DNA of 64,000 bases from Flagellimonas sp. 389 (GCF_018449435.1 NZ_JAHCMU010000008.1:62001-126000); one strand, 5' to 3'. Positions 1-9,815 are shown, counted from the stretch's first letter. The notes: generated by a model from the sequence alone, not told the origin. Made by a program: numbers and translations.

Positions 1-427
1 AAAGGTTGATAAAAACAACTGTAGAACCAATAAGCGCTGCCCTAAAAAAATCGCTTCTGAATTCTAAAAAAGGATCTTCGCAAATAATGCCTATTACCTC
101 ACGAAGTGGAAAAAGTGCCAAAAAATAAACAATTGCGCTTAAAGGCAGTAGTAATGCCATAGTCTGCCCAAATATTTTCAAACTATTTTTAAAATTGAGC
201 TTTGCCCTTTTTCGCTCTCTTTTTATCAACCAATCATTAAATTCCCATGTAACCATAAAGAACATGAAGGTCGTCAGATAATAGAATAGTGTAGTTGAAT
301 CCAAAAAAGAATCGATTTCTTTTCGGTCGTGTTCAACGGATATTTTTATAAGCAAGAAAACCACGTTCACGACCATCCATCGGAACAAAAACTTGTATAC
401 TCTTCTTTTTTCTAAAACATTTTTCAT
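1..427 (-). CDS. Partial membrane protein, possibly the N-terminus of a LytS-type sensor kinase
   Basis: The reading frame opens at ATG 427 and runs off the left window edge with no stop, giving about 142 residues. A basic start (MKNVLEKRRVYKFLFRWMV) is followed by a hydrophobic stretch, a polar loop containing EHDRKEIDSF, two more hydrophobic stretches and a KREKRRAK-like basic loop, so at least four membrane segments are likely. This pattern resembles the membrane part of LytS/YesM-type histidine kinases common in Bacteroidetes, but the kinase domain lies outside the window, so the family is inferred. A small flavobacterial 2TM-domain protein is an alternative. Confidence 0.5.
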   Translation of the reverse strand, partial: MKNVLEKRRVYKFLFRWMVVNVVFLLIKISVEHDRKEIDSFLDSTTLFYYLTTFMFFMVTWEFNDWLIKRERKRAKLNFKNSLKIFGQTMALLLPLSAIVYFLALFPLREVIGIICEDPFLEFRSDFFRAALIGSTVVFINL

Positions 428-662
428 TTGTATGTTAAAGATACACAAGTCCGTTTTTTTAATTGATTTTCTAACCTCCCATACGTTCTATTGCATCTTG
501 TATTGTCATTATTGTTGTTGAATTGTATTCATCTCCATTTCACTATCTATATACCATCCACTTTCTTATTTATCATTTTAAAAGTAAATCCAACACTCCA
601 ACCAATCATATTTCCTGCAAAAACAATGATGGTTCACTTTTGGCTCAATTAATCAAAAAACT

Positions 663-3050
663 ATGAGAAAAACTGTCTTAGCATTATTCGCATTCGTTGG
701 ATTAGCGGGAATGGCACAAACCGGAGTAATAAAAGGAATTGTAATCGACAAGCAATCTGAGCAGCCCCTACAAGGCGCCACTGTTGAGCTTTTAAATATT
801 GAAGTGGCAACTGGAACAATCTCGGATTTTGATGGTCGCTTTATTCTGAAGGACGTTCCCTTGGGAAGGCAAGCTGTACAGATAAGTTATATCGGTTATG
901 AAAGCATAACCATCCCGAATGTAATCGTTACGTCTGGAAAAGATGTAAGCCTTACCATTAGCCTATTGGAATCTTTTAATCAGCTAGACGAGGTTGTGCT
1001 AACATCGGATACCAATAAAGACAGGCCTTTGAACAAGTCTGCTACGGTATCTGCCCGTCAATTTGGAATTGAGGAAGTAACTCGTTTTTCTGGTGGGCGA
1101 AGCGATGTTGGTAGATTGGCTGCAAACTTTGCAGGGGTATCCACTCCAGATGATAGCCGAAATGATATTGTGGTAAGAGGTAACTCCCCAATAGGATTAC
1201 TTTGGAGGGTTGAGGGCATTCCCATCCCCAACCCCAATCATTTTGCAGCTTTTGGCACTACGGGAGGTCCTGTCTCTGCCATCAACCCGAATATGCTAAA
1301 AAATTCAGATTTCATCACTTCTGCATTCCCCGCGGAATATGGCAATGCACTAGGTGGTATTTTTGACCTTGGCTTTCGGAACGGGAATGTCGATAACTAT
1401 GAATTCACTGCGCAAGCGGGAGCTTTTACAGGTTTGGAAGCTACTGCTGAAGGCCCAATGGGTGATAACAACGGCTCCTTTCTTTTAGCTGCTCGTTATT
1501 CTCTGATTGGCCTTATTGGTGGTGGGGCTGGTGGAGCATCTACTGCAGTTCCCAATTATGCGGATATATCCTTCAACCTAAACTTTGGAAAAGGAAAATT
1601 GGGAAACTTCTCCCTGTTTGGCATTTTGGCGACGTCCAACATAGACTTTCTAGGGGATGAAATCGATGAGGATGATTTGTTCGCCGCCGAGGACGAAGAC
1701 CTTTTTGTTGAATCACGTTTTGGGGTATTGGGCATAAAGCATCGCATCAATCTTGGTAATAACACCTATTTACAAACTATTGTAGGGGGCTCATTGGCGC
1801 AGAGCGAGGTAAACGCTGATCGTTATTTTAATAAAGATACACCTGACGAACGGGTTATTCCTTTTTTCGATACCGATGACCTAGAAAACAGACTTACTTT
1901 TTCAACCCTTTTTAATAGTAAGCTAAGCAACAAAGTGACCCTGCGTAGCGGAATCTTGGTAGAGAACTTTGGCCTAGAATCTTTGCTTAGAGACAGGGAA
2001 GAGCAACCCGATACTGATGGAGATGGAGACCCAGATTTTGCTACCGTTAGAGATGTTGATGAGAGTTTTGCAGTGGTACAACCGTACCTGCAAGGACGAT
2101 TCCGGTTAACGGAAAACATAACACTCAACGCCGGATTGCACAGCCTATACAGTTCTCTTAACGAGCAGTTTGTATTTGAACCTAGAGCCGGAATCAAATA
2201 TAATTTTTCCAATTCCCAAACACTCAGCTTTGGTTATGGTCTACACCATCAACCTGCCCCGTTGCCTTTGCTTTTTATTAATGAAAATAGCAATGGTGAA
2301 ACAATACAGACTAACCGTAACTTGGATTTTGTTCGTAGTTCCCATTATGTATTGGGTTACGATATAAAATTGGCAGCTAACTGGCGTGGCAAAATAGAAG
2401 TCTATTATCAAGATATTGACAATGCTTTAGTGGAACCCTTTCCATCTAGCTATTCCTCGTTAACCGAAGGCGCCGATTTTGTTTTTGACAATGACAGGGT
2501 ATCATTGGTAAACGATGGGACCGGTTTTAATCGTGGCATAGAGTTCACCTTGGAAAAGTTTTTCAGCAAAGGATATTATGGTTTATTAACAGGGTCTTTT
2601 TTTGAAAGCAGATACGAAGGCAGTGATGGTATTGAGCGAAACAGTCCTTTCAATAATGGCTATGTGGTCAATTTTTTGATCGGTAGAGAATTTAAAATCG
2701 GGGCTTCTGGGCGTAACGTGCTCTTTGTGGATACTCGTTTAGCAACTTCAGGCGGGCAATATTTTACACCTATCGATTTGGAAGCATCCCAAGAAGCAGG
2801 TTTTGAAGTGCAGCAAGAAAATCTAGCATTCAGTGAGCGTTTTAATGATTATTTCCGTTGGGATGTCAAATTTGGGATTCGTTTGAACAGCAGTACAAAA
2901 AAGAGGTCGCATCAGTTCTATGTTGATTTACAGAACGTGACCAATAATGAAAATGCATTTGTAAGACGTTACAATCGCTTGACCAATCAAGTTGACCAAG
3001 TGAATCAAATAGGTTTCTTTCCTGACTTTGGGTACAAATTTCAATTTTAA
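663..3050 (+). CDS. TonB-dependent outer-membrane receptor with carboxypeptidase-like N-domain
   Basis: A 795-residue outer-membrane active-transport receptor. Residues 1-19 are a signal peptide (MRKTVLALFAFVGLAGMAQ). About 22-105 is a carboxypeptidase-regulatory-like domain (GVIKGIVIDKQSEQPLQGAT, DFDGRF, ISYIGYES). It is followed by the TonB-box-like QLDEVVLTSD, a plug (about 125-240, with RGNSPIGLLWRVEGIPIPNP and AEYGNALGGIF) and a beta-barrel ending in Phe. An aspartate-rich TDGDGDPD loop near residue 450 could bind calcium on the surface. The substrate is unknown. No SusD partner is adjacent. The next gene, a short-chain dehydrogenase, starts 11 bp downstream and is probably co-transcribed. 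Confidence 0.9.
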   Translation: MRKTVLALFAFVGLAGMAQTGVIKGIVIDKQSEQPLQGATVELLNIEVATGTISDFDGRFILKDVPLGRQAVQISYIGYESITIPNVIVTSGKDVSLTISLLESFNQLDEVVLTSDTNKDRPLNKSATVSARQFGIEEVTRFSGGRSDVGRLAANFAGVSTPDDSRNDIVVRGNSPIGLLWRVEGIPIPNPNHFAAFGTTGGPVSAINPNMLKNSDFITSAFPAEYGNALGGIFDLGFRNGNVDNYEFTAQAGAFTGLEATAEGPMGDNNGSFLLAARYSLIGLIGGGAGGASTAVPNYADISFNLNFGKGKLGNFSLFGILATSNIDFLGDEIDEDDLFAAEDEDLFVESRFGVLGIKHRINLGNNTYLQTIVGGSLAQSEVNADRYFNKDTPDERVIPFFDTDDLENRLTFSTLFNSKLSNKVTLRSGILVENFGLESLLRDREEQPDTDGDGDPDFATVRDVDESFAVVQPYLQGRFRLTENITLNAGLHSLYSSLNEQFVFEPRAGIKYNFSNSQTLSFGYGLHHQPAPLPLLFINENSNGETIQTNRNLDFVRSSHYVLGYDIKLAANWRGKIEVYYQDIDNALVEPFPSSYSSLTEGADFVFDNDRVSLVNDGTGFNRGIEFTLEKFFSKGYYGLLTGSFFESRYEGSDGIERNSPFNNGYVVNFLIGREFKIGASGRNVLFVDTRLATSGGQYFTPIDLEASQEAGFEVQQENLAFSERFNDYFRWDVKFGIRLNSSTKKRSHQFYVDLQNVTNNENAFVRRYNRLTNQVDQVNQIGFFPDFGYKFQF

Positions 3051-3061
3051 ACCTCCAATCA

Positions 3062-3880
3062 ATGAAACTTTCCTCTCGAACAAAGCATAGATTATTGAAC
3101 ACTTATGGACCTTGGTCTTTAATTACTGGAGCATCTTCCGGCATCGGGGAAGCGTTGGCAAAAAAAGTGGCGGAAGCTGGTCTCAATGTAGTTCTGAGCG
3201 GCAGAAATGAAGAAGCGCTACAGGCATTGAGCAACCATCTTGAAAATGATTTTAGAATTATCACCGAAGTAGTCGTAGCTGACATTTCGACCACTACGGG
3301 CATTTATAAACTTATTGAAGAACTTGAGGATTTACCAATTGGGCTTTTTATAGCTTCTGCGGGTTTTGGAACATCTGGTGTATTTATTCGTTCAAACCTA
3401 GAAGCCGAAATACAAATGCTTCAAGTGAATTCGTTGGCCCTAATGATGCTTACCCATTACTTTGGAAGAAAATTTGCTCAGCAGAAAAGGGGTGGAATCA
3501 TACTTATGAGTTCCATAGTCGGTTTTCAAGGAGTGCCAAATGCCGCTAATTATTCAGCTACAAAAGCCTATGTACAATCTTTGGGCGAAGCATTGTACCA
3601 TGAGCTTAAACCTTATAATGTCGACGTATTGGCTGCCGCACCAGGACCCGTTAACAGTGGTTTTGCAACAATAGCCAACATGCATATGGGCAGTGCCTTA
3701 AAACCTGAAGAAATAGCTGTACCCATTTTAAAGGCCCTAGGGAAAAAATCTACCATTTTTCCAGGTGCTCTGACGAAAATTCTAATTCTTGGTTTACGTA
3801 CCGTACCGCGGTGGGGGAAGATAAAAATCATGGAAATGGTAATGGGTAATATGACCAAACATCAAAAAGTGAAATCGTAA
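3062..3880 (+). CDS. Short-chain dehydrogenase/reductase (SDR)
   Basis: A 272-residue classical SDR, an NAD(P)-dependent oxidoreductase. The dinucleotide-binding TGASSGIG motif is at 22-29, ASAG (the NNAG equivalent) at 98-101, and the catalytic triad is Ser151, Tyr164, Lys168 (YSATK). Length and motif spacing are normal for the cytosolic family, including its DltE/YqjQ-like members. The 40-residue tail after residue 230 is hydrophobic then basic, as in membrane-associated SDRs. It lies 11 bp downstream of the TonB receptor, which suggests an operon, but the substrate cannot be read from the sequence. Confidence 0.9.
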   Translation: MKLSSRTKHRLLNTYGPWSLITGASSGIGEALAKKVAEAGLNVVLSGRNEEALQALSNHLENDFRIITEVVVADISTTTGIYKLIEELEDLPIGLFIASAGFGTSGVFIRSNLEAEIQMLQVNSLALMMLTHYFGRKFAQQKRGGIILMSSIVGFQGVPNAANYSATKAYVQSLGEALYHELKPYNVDVLAAAPGPVNSGFATIANMHMGSALKPEEIAVPILKALGKKSTIFPGALTKILILGLRTVPRWGKIKIMEMVMGNMTKHQKVKS

Positions 3881-3932
3881 AGTTATATTAGAAAGCTGAC
3901 GTTACTTTGAGGGTATTCAAGAACAACTTTAC

Positions 3933-4472
3933 ATGAGAAAAGGTACTTTTATATATTTACTGGCACCAATCATTTTAACCTGTGTTGTTTTGATTAGAAA
4001 TTCCGAACTAGAAACTAATTTTTTGGATAAGCAGTTTTCAGAAATTGAGCACTATATTCCTCATAAGGACAGTATCGATACTTTGGTATCCAAAGTTGAT
4101 GTGGCTTGGCATTTGGACCATAGTTTAAAAACCATCAATAAAATTTGCGAAGCTTTGGAAAAGTCAGACCCAAAGGCATTCAAATTTAACATCAATCTTA
4201 CCAGAATAGCTGTTTTTACCTATGGGGATTTTACGCGTGGTGTAGCCCAATCCCCAAAAATAGTATTGCCTCCCAAGGTGATTTTTAAAGATAGTCTTTA
4301 CGTTCAATTGGAAGAAGCAAGTAAAAATTTGGTGAAAATAGAATCCCTAGATACGAAAGCCCATTTTAAGCATCCTTATTTTAACGTACTTAATAAAAAA
4401 CAGACCAAACGCTTTTTAAAGGTTCATACCCATCATCACTTAAAAATCATAAAAGACATTTTAAAAGAATAG
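3933..4472 (+). CDS. Membrane-anchored DinB-like (DUF1569-type) protein
   Basis: A 179-residue protein with one N-terminal hydrophobic segment (about 5-21) and a soluble domain. It has a His in WHLDHS (around residue 62), then KHPYFNVLNKKQTKRFL and HTHHHLKIIK near the C-terminus. This is the spacing of the metal-binding histidines in the DinB/DUF1569 four-helix fold (usual motif HPYFG...HxxHHL). The fold is inferred from those motifs and the function is unknown. What is odd is the N-terminal anchor, since most relatives are soluble cytoplasmic proteins. There is no lipobox (Cys17 is not in a proper context). It sits 52 bp after the SDR gene. Confidence 0.6.
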   Translation: MRKGTFIYLLAPIILTCVVLIRNSELETNFLDKQFSEIEHYIPHKDSIDTLVSKVDVAWHLDHSLKTINKICEALEKSDPKAFKFNINLTRIAVFTYGDFTRGVAQSPKIVLPPKVIFKDSLYVQLEEASKNLVKIESLDTKAHFKHPYFNVLNKKQTKRFLKVHTHHHLKIIKDILKE

Positions 4473-4574
4473 AAAGATTTAAAGTGCCCAATCCAACTTG
4501 TATTCATCGAACAATTGGTTACATTGGTTCTAAAATCAGAAAAGGGATAGTTCGCTTTATAAACTTTGACGGTA

Positions 4575-5687
4575 ATGAAAAACAATTGGTATGAAATCCA
4601 GAATATTGAAACAGTGGATTCACCATCCGTGGTTATTTTTAAAAATCACGTAGAGCATAATATTCAAGAGATGATCACTTTGATGAAGGGTAATATCAAA
4701 AGATTGATGCCTCACGTTAAGACCAACAAAATGCCAAAAGTGATGCAGTTACTTTTGGATTCAGGAATTTCCAATTTTAAGGCTTCGACCATTTCTGAGG
4801 CAGAGATTGCTGCTGAAGCAGGAGCAAATGCTATTTTAATTGCACACCAATTGGTAGGGCCCAAAGTAGACCGATTGCTTTCATTGGCTTCACATTTTTC
4901 GAAAACTACGTTCTCGACCCTAATCGATTCTACTGAAACAGCGGAATTACTCAACTCCAAAGCCAGTGCGCAAGAGTTAAAAATCAATATTTATATTGAC
5001 ATCAACAATGGAATGAATCGTTCGGGAATCAAGATGGGCCCGGGCTTGGATAAACTTATCACTTTTTTAAAGGACTGTAAATCGTTAAACTTTGAAGGAT
5101 TTCATGTATACGATGGTCACCTGAGGGATAACAGTTTTGCCACCCGAAACGAAAAAATAGAAAACGGATTTATAGCAGTAACGGATTACTTCCAAAGCCT
5201 AAAAAATGAGTATCCAAACCTTCAACTAATTTGTGGCGGTACACCTTCCTTCACCTCCCATTTACTAAATGAAGACCGAATCACCAGTCCTGGAACCTGC
5301 GTTCTTTGGGATTGGGGCTATAGTGAAAAGCTAACAGAACAGAACTTTAACTATGCTGCACTTTTGGTAACCCGAATCATTTCAAAACCTACCGAGGGCA
5401 TTGTGACCCTGGATTTAGGCCATAAATCCGTAGCACCGGAAAATCCTATCGACAAAAGAATTAAGTTTCTTAATCTAGACGGGTACGAACTTCTTTCGCA
5501 AAGTGAAGAGCACGGAGTTCTAAAAGTACAGAACTGGGAAGACCTCAAAATCGGTGATGTTTTATACGGAATTCCATATCATATTTGTCCTACCATTAAT
5601 CTGCACGATGAAGTATCGGTAATCGAAAATGGTCAAAAGACAGATACATGGCAGATCACTGCTAGAAAAAGAAAATTGAACTTTTAG
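4575..5687 (+). CDS. D-threonine aldolase / DSD1-family PLP enzyme
   Basis: A 370-residue PLP enzyme of the alanine-racemase-barrel fold III group that includes D-threonine aldolase and D-serine dehydratase. The PLP lysine is Lys49 in MPHVKTNKMP. The central barrel has GMNRSGIK and the phosphate-binding GGTPSF. The C-terminal domain ends with IPYHICPTINLHDEV, whose His and Cys match the divalent-metal ligands of this family. It would cleave D-beta-hydroxy amino acids (D-threonine to glycine plus acetaldehyde) or dehydrate D-serine. I chose ATG 4575 over a TTG three codons upstream because family members begin right at this Trp-Tyr-x-Ile segment. It converges with the phytase gene 2 bp away. 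Confidence 0.88.
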   Translation: MKNNWYEIQNIETVDSPSVVIFKNHVEHNIQEMITLMKGNIKRLMPHVKTNKMPKVMQLLLDSGISNFKASTISEAEIAAEAGANAILIAHQLVGPKVDRLLSLASHFSKTTFSTLIDSTETAELLNSKASAQELKINIYIDINNGMNRSGIKMGPGLDKLITFLKDCKSLNFEGFHVYDGHLRDNSFATRNEKIENGFIAVTDYFQSLKNEYPNLQLICGGTPSFTSHLLNEDRITSPGTCVLWDWGYSEKLTEQNFNYAALLVTRIISKPTEGIVTLDLGHKSVAPENPIDKRIKFLNLDGYELLSQSEEHGVLKVQNWEDLKIGDVLYGIPYHICPTINLHDEVSVIENGQKTDTWQITARKRKLNF

Positions 5688-5689
5688 AC

Positions 5690-6703
5690 CTACTTTTCCA
5701 TTAATTTACCTAAATCGTAAAAGTAAAAGTTCTTTTCATCGTTCATTGCCACGAAAAGACCATTTTTAAAAGTACCGTTTAAAGGAACAGTAACGACTTC
5801 GCAACCATCTGTTTCCTGGGTGCTCAGGTTTACAGCTTTTAGAAATTCATTTTCCTTTCTTGAAAAAATATTGAACTCGCCTTGTTGTTGGTTAGAGACA
5901 ATAATATAGCCTTCCCCGTTAGGATAGGTTGCAATGGCAATACCTTCGATATCCTCTAAAAAATGTTCAGCACCAAAACATGATATTTCTTCATTGCCTT
6001 TTGATGGTTCTGCGTAATATTTTCGGATACAAATGCCTTCATCAGAATAATATACAAACCCGCTTTCATCATCCACCGCAATGGCCTCAATTTCCTTTTG
6101 ACCGCTAAACTTACCAAACTTTCTTACTAAATTGGATTGTACTCCTGTACTATCTGCGGTGAACTTATATTGATATAAATAATTTTCACTTGGACCTGCC
6201 TTCCTACCGACAATGGCATAAATGAGACTATCCATTGGAGATTTGTAGAGTCCAATTCCCATAGGAAGTTTTTGGTCATATGCGCTTTCATCTTCAAAAA
6301 CCGGAAATCCTCCACCATCCAAAGGTTTCATATCAGGTACAGAAAAAAGCCTGATTTGCTGCTTTTCACGCTCGGTAAAAACCAAAACATCCACTGTTGT
6401 GGAATCATTCAGTTGAAAACCATACTCCACATCAACATTGTTGGGTCGTTGAATATTCCTGATGGTTTTATCCTCTATGATTTTTCCATCCAAATCAAAA
6501 GCATAGATAGCTCCGTTTGTTTCTTTGTCGGTTCCAAAAACAATACTTTTTGAGGTATCCTCTGGATTTATCCAAATTGCTGGGTCATCAGTATCATTAA
6601 GTGTGTTTTGGGTAATTACATCTGGTGCTATTGCTGGTAGTTTGCTTTGGTTACATGCCGCCACTACCAAAATCAATATAAAATATGCGTATTTGTTTTT
6701 CAT
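5690..6703 (-). CDS. Beta-propeller phytase lipoprotein
   Basis: A 337-residue 3-phytase of the beta-propeller (BPP) class, which releases phosphate from calcium-phytate. The signal sequence ends in a lipobox (LVVAAC, Cys17), so it is lipid-anchored, probably on the outer membrane. Family motifs in order are NDTDDPAIWINPED (36-49), RPNNVDVEYGF, EIEAIAVDDESGFVYYSDE, DIEGIA and QETDGCEV. The acidic residues are the calcium and phosphate ligands known from Bacillus phytases. Length is typical for the propeller alone. It is the last gene of the minus-strand set regulator, TonB receptor, phytase, and follows the receptor by 65 bp with a strong hairpin between them. Confidence 0.93.
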   Translation of the reverse strand: MKNKYAYFILILVVAACNQSKLPAIAPDVITQNTLNDTDDPAIWINPEDTSKSIVFGTDKETNGAIYAFDLDGKIIEDKTIRNIQRPNNVDVEYGFQLNDSTTVDVLVFTEREKQQIRLFSVPDMKPLDGGGFPVFEDESAYDQKLPMGIGLYKSPMDSLIYAIVGRKAGPSENYLYQYKFTADSTGVQSNLVRKFGKFSGQKEIEAIAVDDESGFVYYSDEGICIRKYYAEPSKGNEEISCFGAEHFLEDIEGIAIATYPNGEGYIIVSNQQQGEFNIFSRKENEFLKAVNLSTQETDGCEVVTVPLNGTFKNGLFVAMNDEKNFYFYDLGKLMEK

Positions 6704-6720
6704 TGGAATAGGATAAAAGT

Positions 6721-6756
6721 AGCCTAAAATCTAATTTTAAGAATAGATTTTAGGCT
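6721..6756 (-). terminator. Intercistronic 13-bp hairpin between receptor and phytase genes
   Basis: Perfect inverted repeat AGCCTAAAATCTA / TAGATTTTAGGCT with a 10-nt loop. In the minus-strand mRNA it lies 12 nt after the receptor stop and is followed by ACUUUUAUCC, a weak U-tract. It could be a leaky terminator or a 3'-end stabiliser that sets receptor expression above phytase expression. Confidence 0.65.
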
Positions 6757-6768
6757 GGTTTGGATAGA

Positions 6769-9651
6769 TTATTTTTTCTTGAACAAATCGTACTTTAAAC
6801 CAAATGTCAATCGTGAGCTATAGAATTCTACTTGTTGCGTACGCTCGCTTATCCCTTGAAAATAGCGCAAGGGCTGATTGGTAATATTATTTAAATCGGC
6901 ATAAAGTCTAAGCTTGGAAGTGATGGCGTACGTTGCGTTAAAATCCAAGAATAACTGGGTATCGTAATACCTATCCTCAAAATCGTTACCGCCAATCTCA
7001 TCGATATAAGAGTCGGAAAAGTTTAGCGAAAGTCTTGCACTGAATTTTTTATCGGCATATCCCAACGACCCATTGAACATGTTCGGTGCTGTGTTCGGCA
7101 AATCCAAATCGGTACGTTCGTCACCATCTTCATTTCGAATGCCATCCGCACTTGATGTTAAATAGGTATAATTCAAGTAAATACTAAAGTTTCTAGCGAA
7201 TCCCGGCAAGAAATCCAATTGACGTTGAAAAGCGAGTTCAGCACCAAAAATCGTGGCATCATCTCCATTCAACGGTTGAAAGACATCAAAACCAGTGGTA
7301 CCTTCACCAAAGGCATCATCGGGCGCTTCGGAAATAAAAGTATAAACAAAATCATTGATACGCTTGTAAAAGAATCCTCCCGAAATCAGTCCTACATTGT
7401 CAAAATAATGTTCCGCCATTAAGTCAAAACTCATTGAGGTGGTCGGGTCTAATTTCGGATTACCAACAAAGATCTCTTCGTCCTCCGTAACGTCCAGAAA
7501 AGGAGTCAAATCCACATAATTAGGTCTTGCCAAGGTATTTGTCCAAGCAAATCGCAATATGGTTCTATTGGATAAATCATATTTAAAATGGACACCGGGG
7601 AGTACGTTTGTATATGAACTTTCTTCGGTAATGTCACCTTGATCTTCTTCTTCGTTCAAGATATTGTTTCCTGTTGCTGTAATGTTCGTATTTTCGACCC
7701 TGAGCCCTGCCAAAACACTAAATTTATCCGATAACTTTTGGTTGGCCATAACATAGCCCGCCCAAACATTTTCTTCAACGTCAAAATTATCTCTTAAAAA
7801 TTCATCGGGTACAGCTTCCCCCTCGGTAAGATTGAGCGTCCCTAACCAAGCCTCATCTGCATAAAGTCCCGCCGCATATTGGCTTCCCGCCAAATAATCT
7901 GGATCCGTGTAATCTTTTGTGGGCACACTTGCCAATGTCGGAAATTCTTCCTCTAGATCAAATTCAAAGAAATTGTTGTCCCTTATCTTATTTTTAAAGC
8001 GTCCGCGGGCACCGAACTTTATAAAACCGTCCCCGTTTCCGAAAAAGTCTGCCGGAAGCTCAAAATTGATAAAGAAATTAAGGTCCTCTTCCTCTGTATA
8101 CTGGGTTTCATTGGTCAGTTCATCAAATTCAAAACTCTCCAAATCGTTCGCATCTGATGGATTTTCAGCGGTCATTATCGGAAATTCGGAATTGCTGTTA
8201 TCATTATTGACAATATATTCGGAAGCAAAAACTGCATAGCGCTCATCCAAGCGTTCTTCGGACGCTTTCGCGTAGGAAGCCATCCAATCTACTTTTAAAT
8301 TACCGAACAAGTGATTGCCTCCTAAGCTATAGTTTTGCATACGTTGGTCTTCCAATCTTCTATTTTCATTTCTATCACTATCGATTCCTCCTTTGGTTTC
8401 GCGGACAATTTCTGCAGGAAATCTTGTAGGCACTCCATTGGTAATCGTAAAATCACCTTCTTCAATATCTTCTGCATCTAAAATTTCTTGTGCCAGTACA
8501 AAACGATTCTCGCGATCATCCCGCCAGTTGTACATGGTCTTTAAGAAAATGTTGTTATTAGCGTCAATTTGATAATCCAAGTTGGCAGCAAAGCTTCTTC
8601 TAATGCGTTGTACCAAATAAGTACGCTGTTCTGTGACATTGGTATAAGGGTCAACATCGACCGCATCGATAACGGCTTCTTCCTCGCCGTCCACAATTTC
8701 TGTTTCACCAGTATTGAATTCAAATTCATCCGTCCATTCTGCTTCGACGTTATCCGAGCCAAAATCATTATCGTTTATGGAAGCGGAGAGCATCCAACCA
8801 AATTTTCCATTTTTGGTGCGGTCACCTATTAAAAATGAACCGTTCAAAATGCGCTTGTCCGTAATAAAATTGATTCCGGAACCTGCGGTTGCAGAAACCC
8901 TTAAACCTTGGGGCGCTGTTCTAGTGACCAAGTTTATGGAACCACCCAAAGCATCTCCATCCATGTCTGGAGTAACCGCCTTGTTCACTTCTATGGTCTG
9001 GATCATATCCGAAGGAATCAAATCCATCTGTATATTTCTATTATCGCCTTCAGCAGAGGGAATCCTGCTTCCATTCAGTGTTACCGAATTCAATTGAGGC
9101 GATAAACCTCTAACGATTACGTTTCTGGCCTCACCTTGATCCACCTGCATGGTAATTCCTGGGATACGCTTTACGGCATCACCTATATTAGCATCTGGGA
9201 ACTTTCCAATTTGGTCCGTGGAAACTACATTGGTAATGTTCAGGTTGGTTTTCTGCGTATTCAAGGCTTTGGCCTGTCCACTTAATCCATAAGCCGTTAC
9301 TTGTACCTCATCCAATTCAAGGTTCTTGGGATTCATCGTAAGATTTACCAAAGTGGTTTTGTTGGCAGTTATGGTTACTTCTTGCTGAATGGTGGAATAG
9401 CCCAAATATGAAATTTCGAGCGTATGGTTTCCCTCTGGAATCGCTACTATGGTAAATCTTCCATCAAAATCTGTAATCGCTCCTTTTGAAAGGTCGGTTA
9501 CCATCACATTTGCACCAGGCACATAAATTCCATTTTCATCGGAAATCGTTCCTTGGATATTTCCGGTTTGCGCTTGACTTTTGGCAAAGCCTAACAACAT
9601 AAAGAACGTTACATACAATAATTTTTTCAGGTCAATCGGTTTCATATACAT
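6769..9651 (-). CDS. TonB-dependent receptor, probably for phytate or its products
   Basis: A 960-residue outer-membrane receptor. It has a signal peptide (about 1-27), a carboxypeptidase-regulatory-like domain (about 30-115: GNIQGTISDENG, DFDGRF, ISYLGYS), then LDEVQVTAYG and a plug with GDAVKRIPGITMQVDQGE and NVIVRGLSPQLNSVTLNGSR. This arrangement matches the Xanthomonas/Caulobacter-type TonB receptors (TIGR01782-like). The barrel contains SFDLMAEHYFDNVGLISGGF and the protein ends LKYDLFKKK. The start may be the Met two codons in (9645). The phytase directly downstream suggests that the receptor imports phytate or lower inositol phosphates, which is inference from context. Confidence 0.9.
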   Translation of the reverse strand: MYMKPIDLKKLLYVTFFMLLGFAKSQAQTGNIQGTISDENGIYVPGANVMVTDLSKGAITDFDGRFTIVAIPEGNHTLEISYLGYSTIQQEVTITANKTTLVNLTMNPKNLELDEVQVTAYGLSGQAKALNTQKTNLNITNVVSTDQIGKFPDANIGDAVKRIPGITMQVDQGEARNVIVRGLSPQLNSVTLNGSRIPSAEGDNRNIQMDLIPSDMIQTIEVNKAVTPDMDGDALGGSINLVTRTAPQGLRVSATAGSGINFITDKRILNGSFLIGDRTKNGKFGWMLSASINDNDFGSDNVEAEWTDEFEFNTGETEIVDGEEEAVIDAVDVDPYTNVTEQRTYLVQRIRRSFAANLDYQIDANNNIFLKTMYNWRDDRENRFVLAQEILDAEDIEEGDFTITNGVPTRFPAEIVRETKGGIDSDRNENRRLEDQRMQNYSLGGNHLFGNLKVDWMASYAKASEERLDERYAVFASEYIVNNDNSNSEFPIMTAENPSDANDLESFEFDELTNETQYTEEEDLNFFINFELPADFFGNGDGFIKFGARGRFKNKIRDNNFFEFDLEEEFPTLASVPTKDYTDPDYLAGSQYAAGLYADEAWLGTLNLTEGEAVPDEFLRDNFDVEENVWAGYVMANQKLSDKFSVLAGLRVENTNITATGNNILNEEEDQGDITEESSYTNVLPGVHFKYDLSNRTILRFAWTNTLARPNYVDLTPFLDVTEDEEIFVGNPKLDPTTSMSFDLMAEHYFDNVGLISGGFFYKRINDFVYTFISEAPDDAFGEGTTGFDVFQPLNGDDATIFGAELAFQRQLDFLPGFARNFSIYLNYTYLTSSADGIRNEDGDERTDLDLPNTAPNMFNGSLGYADKKFSARLSLNFSDSYIDEIGGNDFEDRYYDTQLFLDFNATYAITSKLRLYADLNNITNQPLRYFQGISERTQQVEFYSSRLTFGLKYDLFKKK

Positions 9652-9669
9652 TTACGTTTAATTGGAATT

Positions 9670-9677
9670 CAAAGCTA
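9670..9677 (-). promoter_or_regulatory. Candidate -7 box of the receptor/phytase operon
   Basis: TAGCTTTG matches the Bacteroidetes TAnnTTTG box, 18 nt upstream of the receptor start. No clean TTG lies at 19-21 nt upstream; the nearest match is a TTTA about 23 nt away. Confidence 0.45.
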
Positions 9678-9815
9678 TGTATATCAACTCGTTATGATTT
9701 AAACTAAACGAAAACAAAAGGGAAACAAAACTCTATTTCAACATAAACAACAAGGCAACAATTACAGTTTGTTTACATTGTGCTAACCTTTTGTAAAGAA
9801 GGGATGGAAACTAGC

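Noticed and set aside
1823-2212. 129-codon minus-strand frame within the first TonB receptor gene
   Set aside because: Shadow of a strongly supported gene in another frame.
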